Origin: JACDHG01 sp963811585
GTDB taxonomy: Bacteria > Actinomycetota > Actinomycetes > Propionibacteriales > Nocardioidaceae
Assembly: GCA_963811585.1 (NCBI GenBank)
Contig: CAWERR010000002.1
Coordinates: forward strand, 1 to 64,000
DNA: 64,000 bases
Direction: 5' to 3'
The notes beneath the pieces are model-generated. The model was not told the origin of the DNA. It saw only the letters and a list, made by a program, of their open reading frames with translations, and did not search any database. Made by a program: the position numbers and the translations under genes. Positions 43,517 to 53,121 of this stretch are shown piece after piece. Each line of letters starts with the position of its first letter. The first letter of the stretch is position 1.

Positions 43517-43740
43517 TGGCGGGCACCTCCCGTAGCGCACGGCTCTGAACAGCCGCTCTGTGCCACCACAGCCTGCTAGGTCGCGCCCGGTTTGTGAAGT
43601 GCGCGCGCCGATTGGATGTTCGCGCCGGCCGGTTCGTCAGCCGTCAGCACCGAGCGTGAACCGTGCCTTCGCGAGTAGTGCCCAACGGGATCGAACTGGG
43701 CAAGGCGTGGGCGTCCGCGCCCTCCCCGGTTTCAACTTTC

Positions 43741-43788
43741 TACGGATCTACGTACATGTTTCCTTGCGTTACTGTGTATAGATCCGTA
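43741..43788 (+). promoter_or_regulatory. Inverted-repeat promoter of the defence island
   Basis: TACGGATCTA (43741-43750) and TAGATCCGTA (43779-43788) are perfect inverted 10-mers separated by 28 bases, in the 327-base gap (43517-43843) between the frd operon and the DndB-like gene. A TATAGA -10-like element (43777-43782) overlaps the right arm. Binding of a dimer to both arms would block transcription of the downstream genes. The rest of the gap shows nothing else. Confidence 0.5.
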
Positions 43789-43843
43789 CAGTGGCAGTTC
43801 CGGCGACACAAGTTACCGGGTCTAGAGAGCAGAGGGACTTGCG

Positions 43844-45055
43844 ATGGCTACAGAACTGATCTTCGACCGTGTGATCGAATCCAATGACGGAGCAGACAAT
43901 AATGTTGTCTTCGAGATCGCCGTCACGATCGAACAACTAATGGAAGCCGTCGAATCGGGCGATCTTGAGGTGGGCAACATTCGTCCCGACCATGAGGTCG
44001 TCACGACGAAACGGGGTGAGCGCTTCAAGCGTCGGTCGGTGCGGCAAAGAACCTGGACCGAGAAGCTGTCGCAGGGCAGGGGGGTCATGGGCAACCTCTC
44101 ATGGAACATCGACCCTGATCACCACGAGATCATTTACGACCAGGGTGCAGGCAAGTACATACGTGCACCCGCGTGCGGGCGGCGTGATCAATATCAAAAC
44201 CCCCGACTCGGCTACCCGGCACCGGGCGATGATGGATGCTAGAGCGCCCCTACGCACGTTGGATCCGGACCGTCGTGTCTCGATCCGTATCTGGATGGTG
44301 CCGGAGACTCAGGATCCCACTGACCCGGATGACCTGTCGGCGCCGTTGGTGTTTGACGCCTACAACCAGGATGGCAAGCCGGTCAACGAGACCGTTGCGC
44401 GAATGGCCTTCCAGCGCGACGATCTGGAGCGTCTCGTCAAAAGAGTTTGTCCTGGGAAAAACCGCGTCTCGGCCTCGACAATGTCGAAAAGATCCAGAAC
44501 TCCGTAGCCCGGGAGAGCAAGAAGGTGGCGGCGTACAACACCATCGTCACGGCTTTCAAGGACGGGTACGGCCAGGATGTGTCTAACCCCACCGCGTACG
44601 CCGACGAACTGAAATACGTGGACCAGTAACTGGAACCGACTTGTCACGGCTGGCGAGAAGTTGGAGTTCTCTCGCTTGCTGAGCGGAAGGCGGCTCGCCA
44701 AGACAGCGTCGCCGCGGCCGCCGTCATGATTCATGCCTATGTTCGGCTGGCCGACTACATGCGGTCAAACTCGACAAATCTGTCGGCGCTCAATCGCCTC
44801 AGTGGCCTGAAAGTAACGCTGGCCGAGGACTCGAAGAGGACCAAGATCCACCCCACGTCGAGTCAAGTTGTCCCCCTCCGGGTTAAAGGCGATGTTGTGG
44901 AGTTCTTCTCCCTCGACAACCCCCTGTGGACCAATACAGGTGTCGTGGTGACGAAGGTGTCCAAGACCGACGGGACTACCTCTGCTGCCACTAGGAACGC
45001 CTACCAGAGCCGAGTAGCCGCCTACGACGACCTAAAGAGTGCTATGGGCATCTGA
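43844..45055 (+). CDS. DndB/DGQHR-like protein of a DNA-modification island, frame breaks
   Basis: About 403 residues after joining at least four frame changes (near 44165, 44440-44460, 44630, 44690). Opening: ATELIFDRVIESNDGADNNV. Central: MGNLSWNIDPDHHEIIYDQG, GGVINIKTPDSATRHRAMMD and FDAYNQDGKPVNETVARMAF, followed by RLGLDNVEKIQNSVARESKK and VMIHAYVRLADYMRSNST. The TPDSATRH and YNQDGKPVN segments resemble the DGQHR and following motif of DndB-type proteins, which regulate or replace Dnd DNA sulfur modification. No dndCDE or iscS is nearby, so another role is likely. G+C is only about 48% at 43861-43920. Family assignment is by eye. Confidence 0.5.
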
Positions 45056-45066
45056 CCCGCAACGCG

Positions 45067-45102
45067 GTGGGCGTGACGGCACTCAGGCGTCGTCACGCCC
45101 AC
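45067..45102 (+). terminator. Perfect 12-bp hairpin after the DndB-like gene
   Basis: GTGGGCGTGACG and CGTCACGCCCAC flank a 12-base loop, beginning 11 bases after the stop at 45055. No uridine tract follows, as is usual in high-G+C bacteria. It separates the DndB-like gene from the vsr-led unit, which would then need its own promoter in 45103-45236. Confidence 0.7.
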
Positions 45103-45236
45103 GGAATCGCCCAAGGTCGAACAGTAGGCCGTATGGCTCCATTCCACAGCCAACACTGAACTGCCACCCTTTCACGCTGAGTGTGGGGACAGATGGCCGC
45201 TGCTACACGCATCGCTCAGTGGTTTAACGTCGATTC

Positions 45237-45679
45237 GTGATCCAAGAGCCACCTCGACTCCCACCGGGTGAGGCGCTGTCAAAGCGTATGTCAACTCTTG
45301 CCCGACGGACACCGGACCGGAACTTGCACTCCGGCGTGAACTTCATGCGCGAGGGCTTCGGTTCAGGGTGCAGGTTCCCGTGCCGGGACGGGCGCGGCGG
45401 CGCGTCGACATCGCGTTGACCCGCGTCAAGGTTGCCATCTTCGTCGACGGATGCTTCTGGCACGGGTGTCCAGAGCACTACGTACAGCCCCGGTCAAACG
45501 CCGAGTGGTGGGTCTGGAAGATCGATCGCAACCGGGCGCAGACCGCGACACAGATCGTGGCTCTTGGATGCTGGCTGGGAACCCCTCCGATGCTGGGAGC
45601 ACGAAGCGGTAGAAGGGCTGCCGCGGACAGGGTCCTGGCTGCCTACCAGAGACGCCTCGCCCTGCACCAGCATCCCTGA
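45237..45679 (+). CDS. vsr: Very-short-patch-repair (Vsr) mismatch endonuclease, frame breaks
   Basis: About 147 residues when joined. It begins with SKRMSTLARR followed by a GPELALR-like region in another frame, then RVQVPVPGRARRRVDIALTR, and the diagnostic VAIFVDGCFWHGCPEHYVQP with the zinc cysteines and catalytic aspartate, followed by EWWVWKIDRNRA and GWEPLRCWEHEAVE. Vsr nicks next to T in T:G mismatches created when 5-methylcytosine deaminates, so it protects methylated sites. The C5-cytosine methyltransferase of the same island is the expected partner. Frame changes near 45300, 45345 and 45545. Confidence 0.85.
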
Positions 45680-46712
45680 GCCGCCACTGACGACGGGACC
45701 AATCAATTTTGGCGCGATTTGCTCAAGCGTTGGGCAAGCCCGAACCTGCCCCCTCGACTCGCCGTTCCCGACAGCTCTCGGGACCTTGACCTCGTGCGTT
45801 TCGTCGATTCGTCCACGGGACACGATGGCGGTGCTAAACCCTAGTTGTGTCTCATCTTCATGACGGCGATCGGCCGTCGCTCACAACACCACACCGCCCC
45901 GGGCTGCACCTGTTCCAGGACCACCCGGACCAAGTTCTGGCCCTGCACCGCAGCCCCTCACCGGTGGCAGCGGGTCTCCCGAGTTCGACGAGCTGAGACA
46001 GGCCTTCACCAAGGATCCGGGTTTGCGTCAGGAGACAGAGTGGGCTCTACGCCTGGCAGTGGAGACCTACAACCCCTCGGACAGGGGACTGCGCTTCATC
46101 ACTGGCGCCATCGGGGAGTGGATCCTGACCCTCGCCGCCTACCGGGCCGGGACTGGTCACTCTTCCCGAAGGCCACGGAGCGGACGGGCACGACACCATC
46201 AACGTCCTCGGCGAGGCACGCGCCCTCTGGTCGGTGAAGACCTCCTACAGGCAAGGCGGGTATTTCACCATCACCAACGGCCAGGGGGGACCAGGCGCCG
46301 GCCTCGTCGTGTCGACGGTCTTCCTCTCCCGAGCTACCTGGACTTGTGCTGTCGATCCCGAGGGCCACCCGGAGGTAGTGCGTCAGGTGCTGTTCGGGAA
46401 GGACTCGAACGAAGTTGCCGAAGACCGAGGTAAGAGACTCATGCCCAGCGGCATCCCGAGTGTGTCATCGACCTTGCGATGCCAACGAATCCAGGCGCCG
46501 CGGTCCGAGATCCTGCTCTCGAGGCAGTCAGGCTCCTGGTGGACACAGTGAACTTCCCGCGGCTGAGGGCGATGTTCGCGGACGTGGCGAGCGGTGCCGA
46601 CCTGTCATTGGTCTCGCAGATCCGCGATCTCAAGCGTCTACTGGAGGACGGGACCCTGAATGAGCAGCAGTACGGCGCAGCAATTGACAGGTTGACAGGT
46701 GCCGCATCATGA
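45680..46712 (+). CDS. Unrecognised, restriction-endonuclease-like gene, frame breaks
   Basis: I could not assign a family. Joined frames give roughly 250-340 residues with an unresolved start (GTG 45847 is one option; an open stretch reading FWRDLLKRWASPNLPPRLAV at 45700-45760 may be the true N-terminus). Coherent segments are FDELRQAFTKDPGLRQETEW, LRFITGAIGEWILTLAAYRAG, HDTINVLGEARALWSVKTSY, EGHPEVVRQVLFGKDSNEV, and DLSLVSQIRDLKRLLEDGTL. The GEARALWSVKTS element resembles the E-x-K half of a PD-(D/E)xK nuclease. Its stop overlaps the HNH gene start (ATGA), so both nucleases are coupled. A restriction role is inferred from context. Confidence 0.5.
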
Positions 46713-47508
46713 CGCCAACGACTCCCCAGCTAAAGAAGACAGAGTGGCCCAAGTACATCACTGACGCGCTCGGCATTCCGGAAGTCCAAGGCTCTGCAGG
46801 GCCATGGCACTCGAGCGGGGACACCACCGACTTAATATGGTTTGAACGCGTCTCCGAGGCGCTCGGTGTGCCGTATCAGGGAAACCAGCTGCGACGATGC
46901 GGGCCTTGGTGGAGGCCGTTGGCGGACGTGGGACCCGACAAAGATGTCGTCCGAACTTACGAAGTCGCAAGGTGGCGGCAACGTGAAGGTCAAGGCCTTC
47001 CAGACCCTTTGGCGCGGCATTGAGCACAGCACCCCCGGCACAAACGCGCTCTCTTCATCTGACGCGATGCAAGAACTTGCCGACACCACCGATCCCGCTG
47101 ACATCGACTCCACCAGTGACAACAAATTTGTCTTGTCCCTGATCAGAAAGCGACAAGGACAGCCGGCCTTTCGAGCCGCCTTACTGCAAGCCTACGAGAG
47201 CCGTTGTGCCATAACCGAAGCGGACACGATCGAAGTGCTTGAGGCAGCACACATCACCCCGTTCTCGGAGGGCGGCCCCATGACGACGGACAATGGGCTC
47301 CTGTTGCGGTCGGACGTCCACACTCTCTTCGACCTTGGTCTCATCGCAGTTGACACAAACCAGTGGGCCCTGGTCGTGCACCAGAGCATGCCAAGGGGAA
47401 CGAATCCGGACAAGGTCTGGATGGGCACCTCTTAGGCTGCCCAACAGCGAGACTGCTCGTCCGTCGGCCGTGAGTTTTGACGCACACCGGCAGCGGCACA
47501 AGCTCTGA
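46709..47508 (+). CDS. HNH restriction endonuclease, frame breaks
   Basis: About 266 residues. The N-terminal half (KKTEWPKYITDALGIPEVQG to about GGRWDPTKM) is of unknown type and probably the specificity or DNA-binding region. The C-terminal half is a classic type II-like HNH module: RQGQPAFRAALLQAYESRCA, then TIEVLEAAHITPFSEGG and DNGLLLRSDVHTLFDLGLIA, ending LRLPNSETARPS. The HNH metal site is in EAAHI and the DNGLLL...VHTLFD helix. The cysteine after CAIT seen in many relatives is missing. Frames change near 46895 and 47430. It converges with the methyltransferase gene, six bases apart, forming a compact restriction-modification pair. Confidence 0.8.
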
Positions 47509-47514
47509 TCGGCG

Positions 47515-48847
47515 CTAACTCCCGACGTAGCGGTCCCTCGCGTACGGGATGCCCCCGGGAGCCTGGCTAACAGCCGCCACCAGGCCAGGAGCTCGTGCCG
47601 TTAGCGCCGTGGCCCCTGCTGCGATTGCCTCGCGTGCGACGTGATAGACGACGCCAGCTGAGACACCGTTCCCAAGTTGCTTGTAGGAGAGCGGTTCAGG
47701 CTGGTCCCCGAAGTCGAAACCTTCGGGGAGTCCTTGCAGCCGCGAACCCTCGACTGGTGTAAACCGGCGTCGCTGGTCGCCTATGATGTCGTCTGCGTGA
47801 TAGCCACCATGGCAGGGACGTAGGAAGCCGCTTGGCGCGGATCCCTGACGGTCGGAAGTGCATGAAGTGTGCCAGAGTCGGGGGACTCGCCAGCTTGCCA
47901 CTCGAACTTACGACGAGATGGCGGGAAGTCGACAGGTTGTCCCAGGTGAGGAGCCAATCGTCGATGACTCCTTGTGGGGCGTGTACAAGAGCGCGTTCTT
48001 GACAAGGAAGTTCGCCTTCCATGTGGGGTGCCGGTGGTATCTCGAGATCGTTGATGTCGGACGAAGTGGTCTCCCCAGACAGGGAAGCCAGGCAACTTCC
48101 CGATGCCGTCCGCCCTCAGGCGGTCGACAAACTCGGCCCATGCACTCACCCAGCGCACCTCGCTCTCCTTTATCGCGTAGCGCTGGCGGTGAACGATCTC
48201 GGCTTCCGGCTGCAGCGGAAGGTGCTTCTCCAGATCCCAGTCGTGTGGATCCCAGCCGTCGACGTCTGCCGGTGACAACTGGAGGCACCTCGACATGCGA
48301 GTGCCGGGTCCCTACGTACGTGCCGACAATGAATACACGATCCCGCACCTGCGGGCTTCCTCCCCGCTCGGGGGGCAGGAGGTGGGGCGAGAACACGGCG
48401 GGGGTCGAGGAGACTTGATAGCCCAGATCGCGAAGGAGCGAATGATCACGTCCCACTCATGTGTATGCCGTGGGCCAGCGATGTTCCGGACGTTCTCCAG
48501 GATGACGAGGCTCGGCTTGCGCTTCTCAAGCACCCTGCAGATGTTCCAGAACAGGGTTCCTCGCGCTTCGTCCATGCCCCGCTGCTGCCCAGACTTGGAG
48601 AAGGGCTGGCACGGGAACCCGGCTGTAAGCACGTCGTGCTTCGGCACCTCCATGCGAGGGCCTTCGGTCGCAGGGATGATGTCGCCGTGAGGCTTGATCC
48701 CCAGTTGAGCTCGTAGACCTTCGCAGCCGCCTCGTCGATCTCGGATGCATAGACGCACTCGCCACCGAAGGCGCCAAGGGCGGCGTGGAAGCCGCCGATC
48801 CCTGCGAACAGGTCAACGAACGTGAAGGGTGCCTTCGTCGAAGCCAT
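47515..48847 (-). CDS. dcm: DNA (cytosine-5)-methyltransferase, frame breaks
   Basis: About 440 residues when joined. Motif I is FVDLFAGIGGFHAALGAFGG (AdoMet site), motif IV AGFPCQPFSKSGQQRGMDEA with catalytic cysteine, motif VI SLVILENVRNIAG, motif VIII SPQVRDRVFIVGTYVG, the target-recognition region in the 47800-48250 stretch, and motif X PLSYKQLGNGVSAGVVYHVA. It methylates C5 of cytosine within a specific sequence and should protect host DNA from the convergent nucleases; Vsr of the same island repairs its deamination products. Frames change near 48730, 48440, 48250 and 47800. ATG 48847 begins MASTKAPFTF. Confidence 0.88.
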
Positions 48848-48942
48848 GTTCGAATTCTATTGTCTCGCACGGGGGAAGTGGGAGTCAAGAGGCGTGTCAT
48901 GGACGAGGGGGAGGGTTCGCCGCTCCCACCCCGACGAGCTAG

Positions 48943-51892
48943 ATCAACTGCAGCCGGAGGTGGAGCCGCAGCCTTCGCAGACGTAGCAGCTGCCGGCGGG
49001 GCGCATCTTGGTGCCGCAGGTGAAGCAGAGGGGCGAGTCGACCTCGCGGCCGGAGATGGCCTCCATCAGCTCGGCCGTGGTGTGGGCGCCGCCGGTGACG
49101 GGCTTGGCGGTTCCGGCGACCACGTCGGCCTCGTCGGCGGACTACGTCGCTCGGCGACTGAGGCGTCGGCTGACGACCTCGGCGGCCAGGGTCGAGGCTC
49201 GAGGCGGGCGAGCTGGGGTCGGCCTTGAGCGACTCGGCCTCGGGTACGTCGTCGAGCCAGCCTCGGGCGCGGCTTCGTACGAACCCGTGTCGAGCTGGCG
49301 CTGGCGCTCCTCGGCGGTGTAGATCCCGAGGGCGGCCCGCGACTCGAAGGGCAGGTAGTCGAGGGCCAGGCGGCGGAAGATGTAGTCCATGATCGACTGG
49401 CTCATCCGCACGTCGGGGTCGTCCGTCATACCGGCCGGCTCGAACTTCATGTTGGTGAACTTGGAGACGTAGGTCTCGAGCGGGACGCCGTACTGCAGCG
49501 AGATCGAGATCGCCATCGAGAAGGCGTCCATCACCCCGGCCAGGGTCGAGCCCTGCTTGCCGAGCTTGAGGAACACCTCACCGAGACCGTCGTCGGGGTA
49601 GGACCCGGCCGTCATGTAGCCCTCGGCGCCGCCCACGGTGAACGACGTGGTGCGCGACGGACGCGACTTCGGCAGCCGCTTGCGGATCGGCCGCTGGATG
49701 GTCTCGACAAGCTCGACCGCCGAGCTCCGACCGACGGAGCGTCACGTCGTAGGCCTTGTCGGCGCCCTTGGCCTTCGCGTCGGACAGCGGCTGGCCGACC
49801 TTGCAGTTGTCGCGGTAGACAGCGAGCGCCTTGAGGCCGAGCTTCCAGCCCTGCACGTAGACGTCGGCGATCTCCTCGACCGTCGCCGACTCGGGCAGGT
49901 TGACCGTCTTCGAGATCGCGCCGGACAGGAACGGCTGCGTCGCCGCCATCATCCGCACGTGACCCATCGGAGCGATCGCCCGCTCCCCCATCGCCGTGTC
50001 GAACACCTCGTAGTGCTCAGGCTTGAGACCCGGCGCGTCGATGACGTGGCCGTGCTCGGCGATGTACTCGATGATCGCCTCGGCCGTCTCGTCGCGTAGC
50101 CGAGCTTCTTCAGCGCCCGCGGGATCGTCTGGTTGACGATCTGCATCGACCCGCCGCCGACGAGCTTCTTGAACTTGACCAGCGAGAAGTCCGGCTCGAT
50201 GCCGGTCGTGTCGCAGTCCATCATGAAGCCGATCGTGCCGGTCGGGCGCGAGCACCGACGCCTGGGCGTTGCGGTAGCCGTGCTTCTCGCCGGGCTTGAT
50301 CGACGTCGTCCCACGCCTTGGCGGCGAGCTTTGGCCACGTCGCGGTCGTTCTCGGTGACGGAGCGGATCGCGTCGTTGGCCGCCGCGTGCTTGCGCATCA
50401 CCCGCTTGTGGGCGTCGGCGTTGCGGGCGTAGCCGGCATACGGACCGACCACTGCGGCGATCTCGGCCGAGCGCTTGTAGGACGTCCCGGTCATCAGCGA
50501 CGTGATCGACGCGGCCAGGGTGCGGCCGCCTTCGGAGTCGTAGCCGAGGCCCATCGCCATCAGCAGCGCGCCGAGGTTGGCGTAGCCGATGCCGAGCTGG
50601 CGGTAGTCACGCGTCGTGTCGCCGATCGCCTCGGTCGGGAAGTCGGCGAAGCAGATCGAGATGTCCATCGCGGTGATGATCAGCTCGACACACCGCGCGA
50701 ACAGCGCCGAGTCGAACGAGCCGTCGTCCTTGAGGAACTTCAGCAAGTTAAGGTCGCCAGGTTGCACGAGGAGTTGTCGAGCGACATGTACTCGGAGCAC
50801 GGGTTGGACGCGGTGATCCGGCCGGTCTCGGGGTTGGTGTGCCAGTCGTTGATCGTGTCGTCGTACTGGATGCCCGGGTCGGCGCACTCCCACGCGGCCT
50901 TGGCGATCTTGCCCCACAGCTCGCGGGCGTCGACGGTCTCGATCACCTTGCCGTCGCCGCGGCCCGCAGCCCGAACTCGCGTGCCCTCCTCGACCGCGCG
51001 CATGAACTCGTCGGTGACGCGGACGGAGTTGTTGGCGTTCTGGTACTGCACGGAGTGGATGTCGGCGCCGCCGAGGTCCATGTCGAAGCCGGCGTCACGC
51101 AGCGCGCGGATCTTGTTCTCCTCGCGCGCCTTCGTCTCGACGAACTCCTCGATGTCGGGGTGGTCGACGTCGAGCACGACCATCTTCGCCGCACGCCGGG
51201 TCGCGCCGCCGGACTTGATCGTCCCCGCGGACGCGTCGGCGCCACGCATGAACGACACCGGGCCGGACGCGGTGCCGCCGAGCTCGAGAGCAGCTCCTTC
51301 GACGAACGGATGCGCGACAGGTTGAGACCCGCGCCGGAGCCGCCCTTGAAGATGAAGCCCTCTTCCTTGTACCAGTTCAGGATCGAGTCCATCGAGTCGT
51401 CGACGGCCAGGATGAAGCACGCGGAGACCTGCTGCGGCGACTTGGTGCCGACGTTGAACCAGACCGGGCGAGTTGAACGCGAAGACCTGGTGCAGAAGCA
51501 TGTAGGTCAGCTCGTGCTCGAAGATCTCGGCGTCGTCAGGCGTCGCGAAGTAGCCCTCGTCGCTCGCCGCTCTTGCGGTAGGTCTTGCACGACCCGGTCG
51601 ATCAGCTGGCGCAGGCTCCACTCGCGGACGTCGGTGCCGACCGCGCCGCGGAAGTACTTCGTGGTGACGATCGTCGACGCGTTGACCGACCAGAAGTCCG
51701 GGAACTCCACACCGCGCTGCTCGAAGACGGTCTCGCCGGTCTTCCAGTTCTGCTGCACGACGTCGCGACGCTCCCACGTCACCTCGTCATACGGGTGCGT
51801 GCCCGCGGTGGTGAAGATCCGCTCGATCTTCAGACCCTTGCCGCGCTTCGTCGCGCTGCCGTGGTGGGGCGCCGGCTGTCGGTCTCGGTCAT
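48943..51892 (-). CDS. nrdJ: Vitamin B12-dependent ribonucleoside-diphosphate reductase (class II), frame breaks
   Basis: About 980 residues. It starts MTETDSRRP and includes GLKIERIFTT-like start, DEVTWERRDVVQQNWKTGET, FPDFWSVNASTIVTTKYFRG, the glycine/cysteine radical region, NNSVRVTDEFMRAVEEGT, IGYANLGALLMAMGLGYDSE, MMDCDTTGIEPDFSLVKFKK and GGAEGYMTAGSYPDDGLGEV, and ends with a zinc-ribbon tail GSCYVCEGCGSTSGCS. It reduces ribonucleoside diphosphates using adenosylcobalamin, with or without oxygen. At least six frame changes occur. A dispersed repeat is embedded in the linker before IQRPIRKRLP. It is co-transcribed with nrdR, 13 bases away. Confidence 0.88.
49700..49723. repeat. Repeat family 1 copy inside nrdJ
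   Basis: GGTCTCGACAAGCTCGACC on the + strand, i.e. GGTCGAGCTTGTCGAGACC on the coding strand. In the local frame it encodes AVELVET in the variable linker before the conserved RPIRKRLPKSRPSRTTSF segment. Confidence 0.85.
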
Positions 51893-51905
51893 GGCGTCTC
51901 CTGCC

Positions 51906-52555
51906 TCATCGCCTGGCTGTGCGCTGGCTGGTCTGCGTCGTGCGGGTGTTGCTGCGGTCGTACGTCGTTGGGGTGATGCGGTGATGCAGGGTCTGGTGCC
52001 GCGTCTGGGGCGGTGGCGCGTCACTCGTCGCGCGGGTCAGCCCGGCTCGCCGGGCGGAGCCGCTTCGCGCCGGCGCGTCGGTGAGGTCGGGCTCGTCGCC
52101 GGTCGGCTGCCGCTCGGCTCGGAGCATCGCGATCTCGGTCTCGAAGTCGTCGGCGGACTCGAACGCGCGGTAGACGCTCGCGAACCGCAGGTAGGCCACC
52201 TCGTCGAGCTCGCGCAGCGGCCCGAGGATGGCCAGGCCGACCTCGTTGGCGGGCACCTCGGCCCAGCCGGAGCCGCGCGAGCGCGTCCTCGACCTGGGAG
52301 CCGAGCACGCGCCAGGTCGTCGTCGCTGACCGGGCGGCCCTTGCAGGCCTTGCGGACGCCGGCGATCGCCTTCTCGCGGCTGAACGGCTCGGTCGCGCCG
52401 GAGCGCTTCACGACGGTGAGCTGCATCTGCTCGACCGTGGTGAACCGCTTCTCGCAGTCGTTGCAGGAGCGGCGGCGACGGATCGACGTGCCGTCTTCGG
52501 CGACCCGCGAGTCGAGCACGCGCGTGTCGGTGTTGCGGCAGTACGGACAGTGCAT
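51906..52555 (-). CDS. nrdR: Transcriptional repressor NrdR, frame break and extended C-terminus
   Basis: Zinc-ribbon and ATP-cone repressor of ribonucleotide reductase genes. The zinc ribbon is MHCPYCRNTDTRVLDSRVAE with RRRRSCNDCEKRFTTVE; the ATP-cone includes VVKRSGATEPFSREKAIAGV. One indel near 52265-52310 changes frame into VGLAILGPLRELDEVAYLRF followed by ASVYRAFESADDFETEI, the normal ATP-cone end. Typical NrdR is about 150 residues; here the frame continues about 60 residues as a low-complexity tail. ATG 52555 has GGAGGCGACC upstream. It heads the nrdR-nrdJ operon and probably autoregulates it. Confidence 0.87.
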
Positions 52556-52770
52556 GTCGGGTCGCCTCCTTTCGACTCGTGCGGTGCGCTCATACCCCTG
52601 GTTCTACCCGGCAGCGACCGACAGTTTCGGGTCCCCGGAATCTGGGGACCGAGCTGTGGACTTCCTGGGGATGAACCGCGGTGTCCTGTGGGTAGTGCGC
52701 GGATGTGAGCGGGACCACCTGTGGAAGAGCCTCTGACCACTACCTGTGGAGAACTACATCCGTGTAACTA
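52556..52770. other. Leader region of nrdR-nrdJ
   Basis: About 215 bases between the NrdR-box-like site and the nrdR start. It contains the nrdR ribosome-binding site (GGAGG on the minus strand at about 52565-52572). A purine-rich region is otherwise unremarkable. I saw no cobalamin-riboswitch consensus box, though a full structural search was not possible. Confidence 0.4.
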
Positions 52771-52780
52771 CTATATCTAG
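52771..52780. promoter_or_regulatory. NrdR-box-like site
   Basis: CTATATCTAG matches nine of ten positions of the core CWATATATWG of the NrdR box (consensus ACACWATATATWGTGT), in an otherwise G+C-rich region. A second, degenerate candidate (CTACATCCGTGT) lies 52754-52765. Paired boxes upstream of nrdRJ are known in Streptomyces. Here the assignment is by consensus match and position, about 215 bases upstream of nrdR. Confidence 0.5.
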
Positions 52781-52986
52781 GGGTGACCTTACGCTCAACC
52801 CCCTAGGGATGGCAATGCCAAACCCGGAACTGGTGGGAGTTTCTGCGTTTGGGCAGGTCAGAGTCGGTGTCGGTACGTCGTTCTGGGCGTGTCGCCCCTG
52901 AGGTGCTCTCACCTCCGGTACAACAACCGGCCAGCGCTCCACATGCCCAATTCCAGGCGTGCTCGAGCGCTGATCGGAGCCACCTC

Positions 52987-53036
52987 CGCTGATCGAGCCT
53001 GTCGAGATCAAGGGTCTCGACAAGCTCGACCGCCGA
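52987..53036. repeat. Repeat family 1, one full inverted unit
   Basis: GATCGAGCCTGTCGAGATC, AAGG, then GTCTCGACAAGCTCGACCG: nearly identical to the second unit at 18515-18560. Located in the gap between the nrdR promoter and the TIGR03086-like gene. Confidence 0.85.
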
Positions 53037-53121
53037 AGGGGTGCTCGACCGGCGGACATGGCCAGTTCGACCGGCGAGATATCGAAAAGCACCTGTCGGG
53101 GCGGGCTGGTAGGACAGAGGC

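Noticed and set aside
43844..45055. Dnd phosphorothioation system
   Set aside because: Only a DndB-like gene is seen. There is no DndA/IscS, DndC, DndD or DndE gene in the window, so a sulfur-modification system is not supported.
52556..52770. Cobalamin riboswitch upstream of nrdR-nrdJ
   Set aside because: No B12-box-like consensus was seen, and class II nrdJ uses B12 as cofactor and is not normally the gene under riboswitch control.
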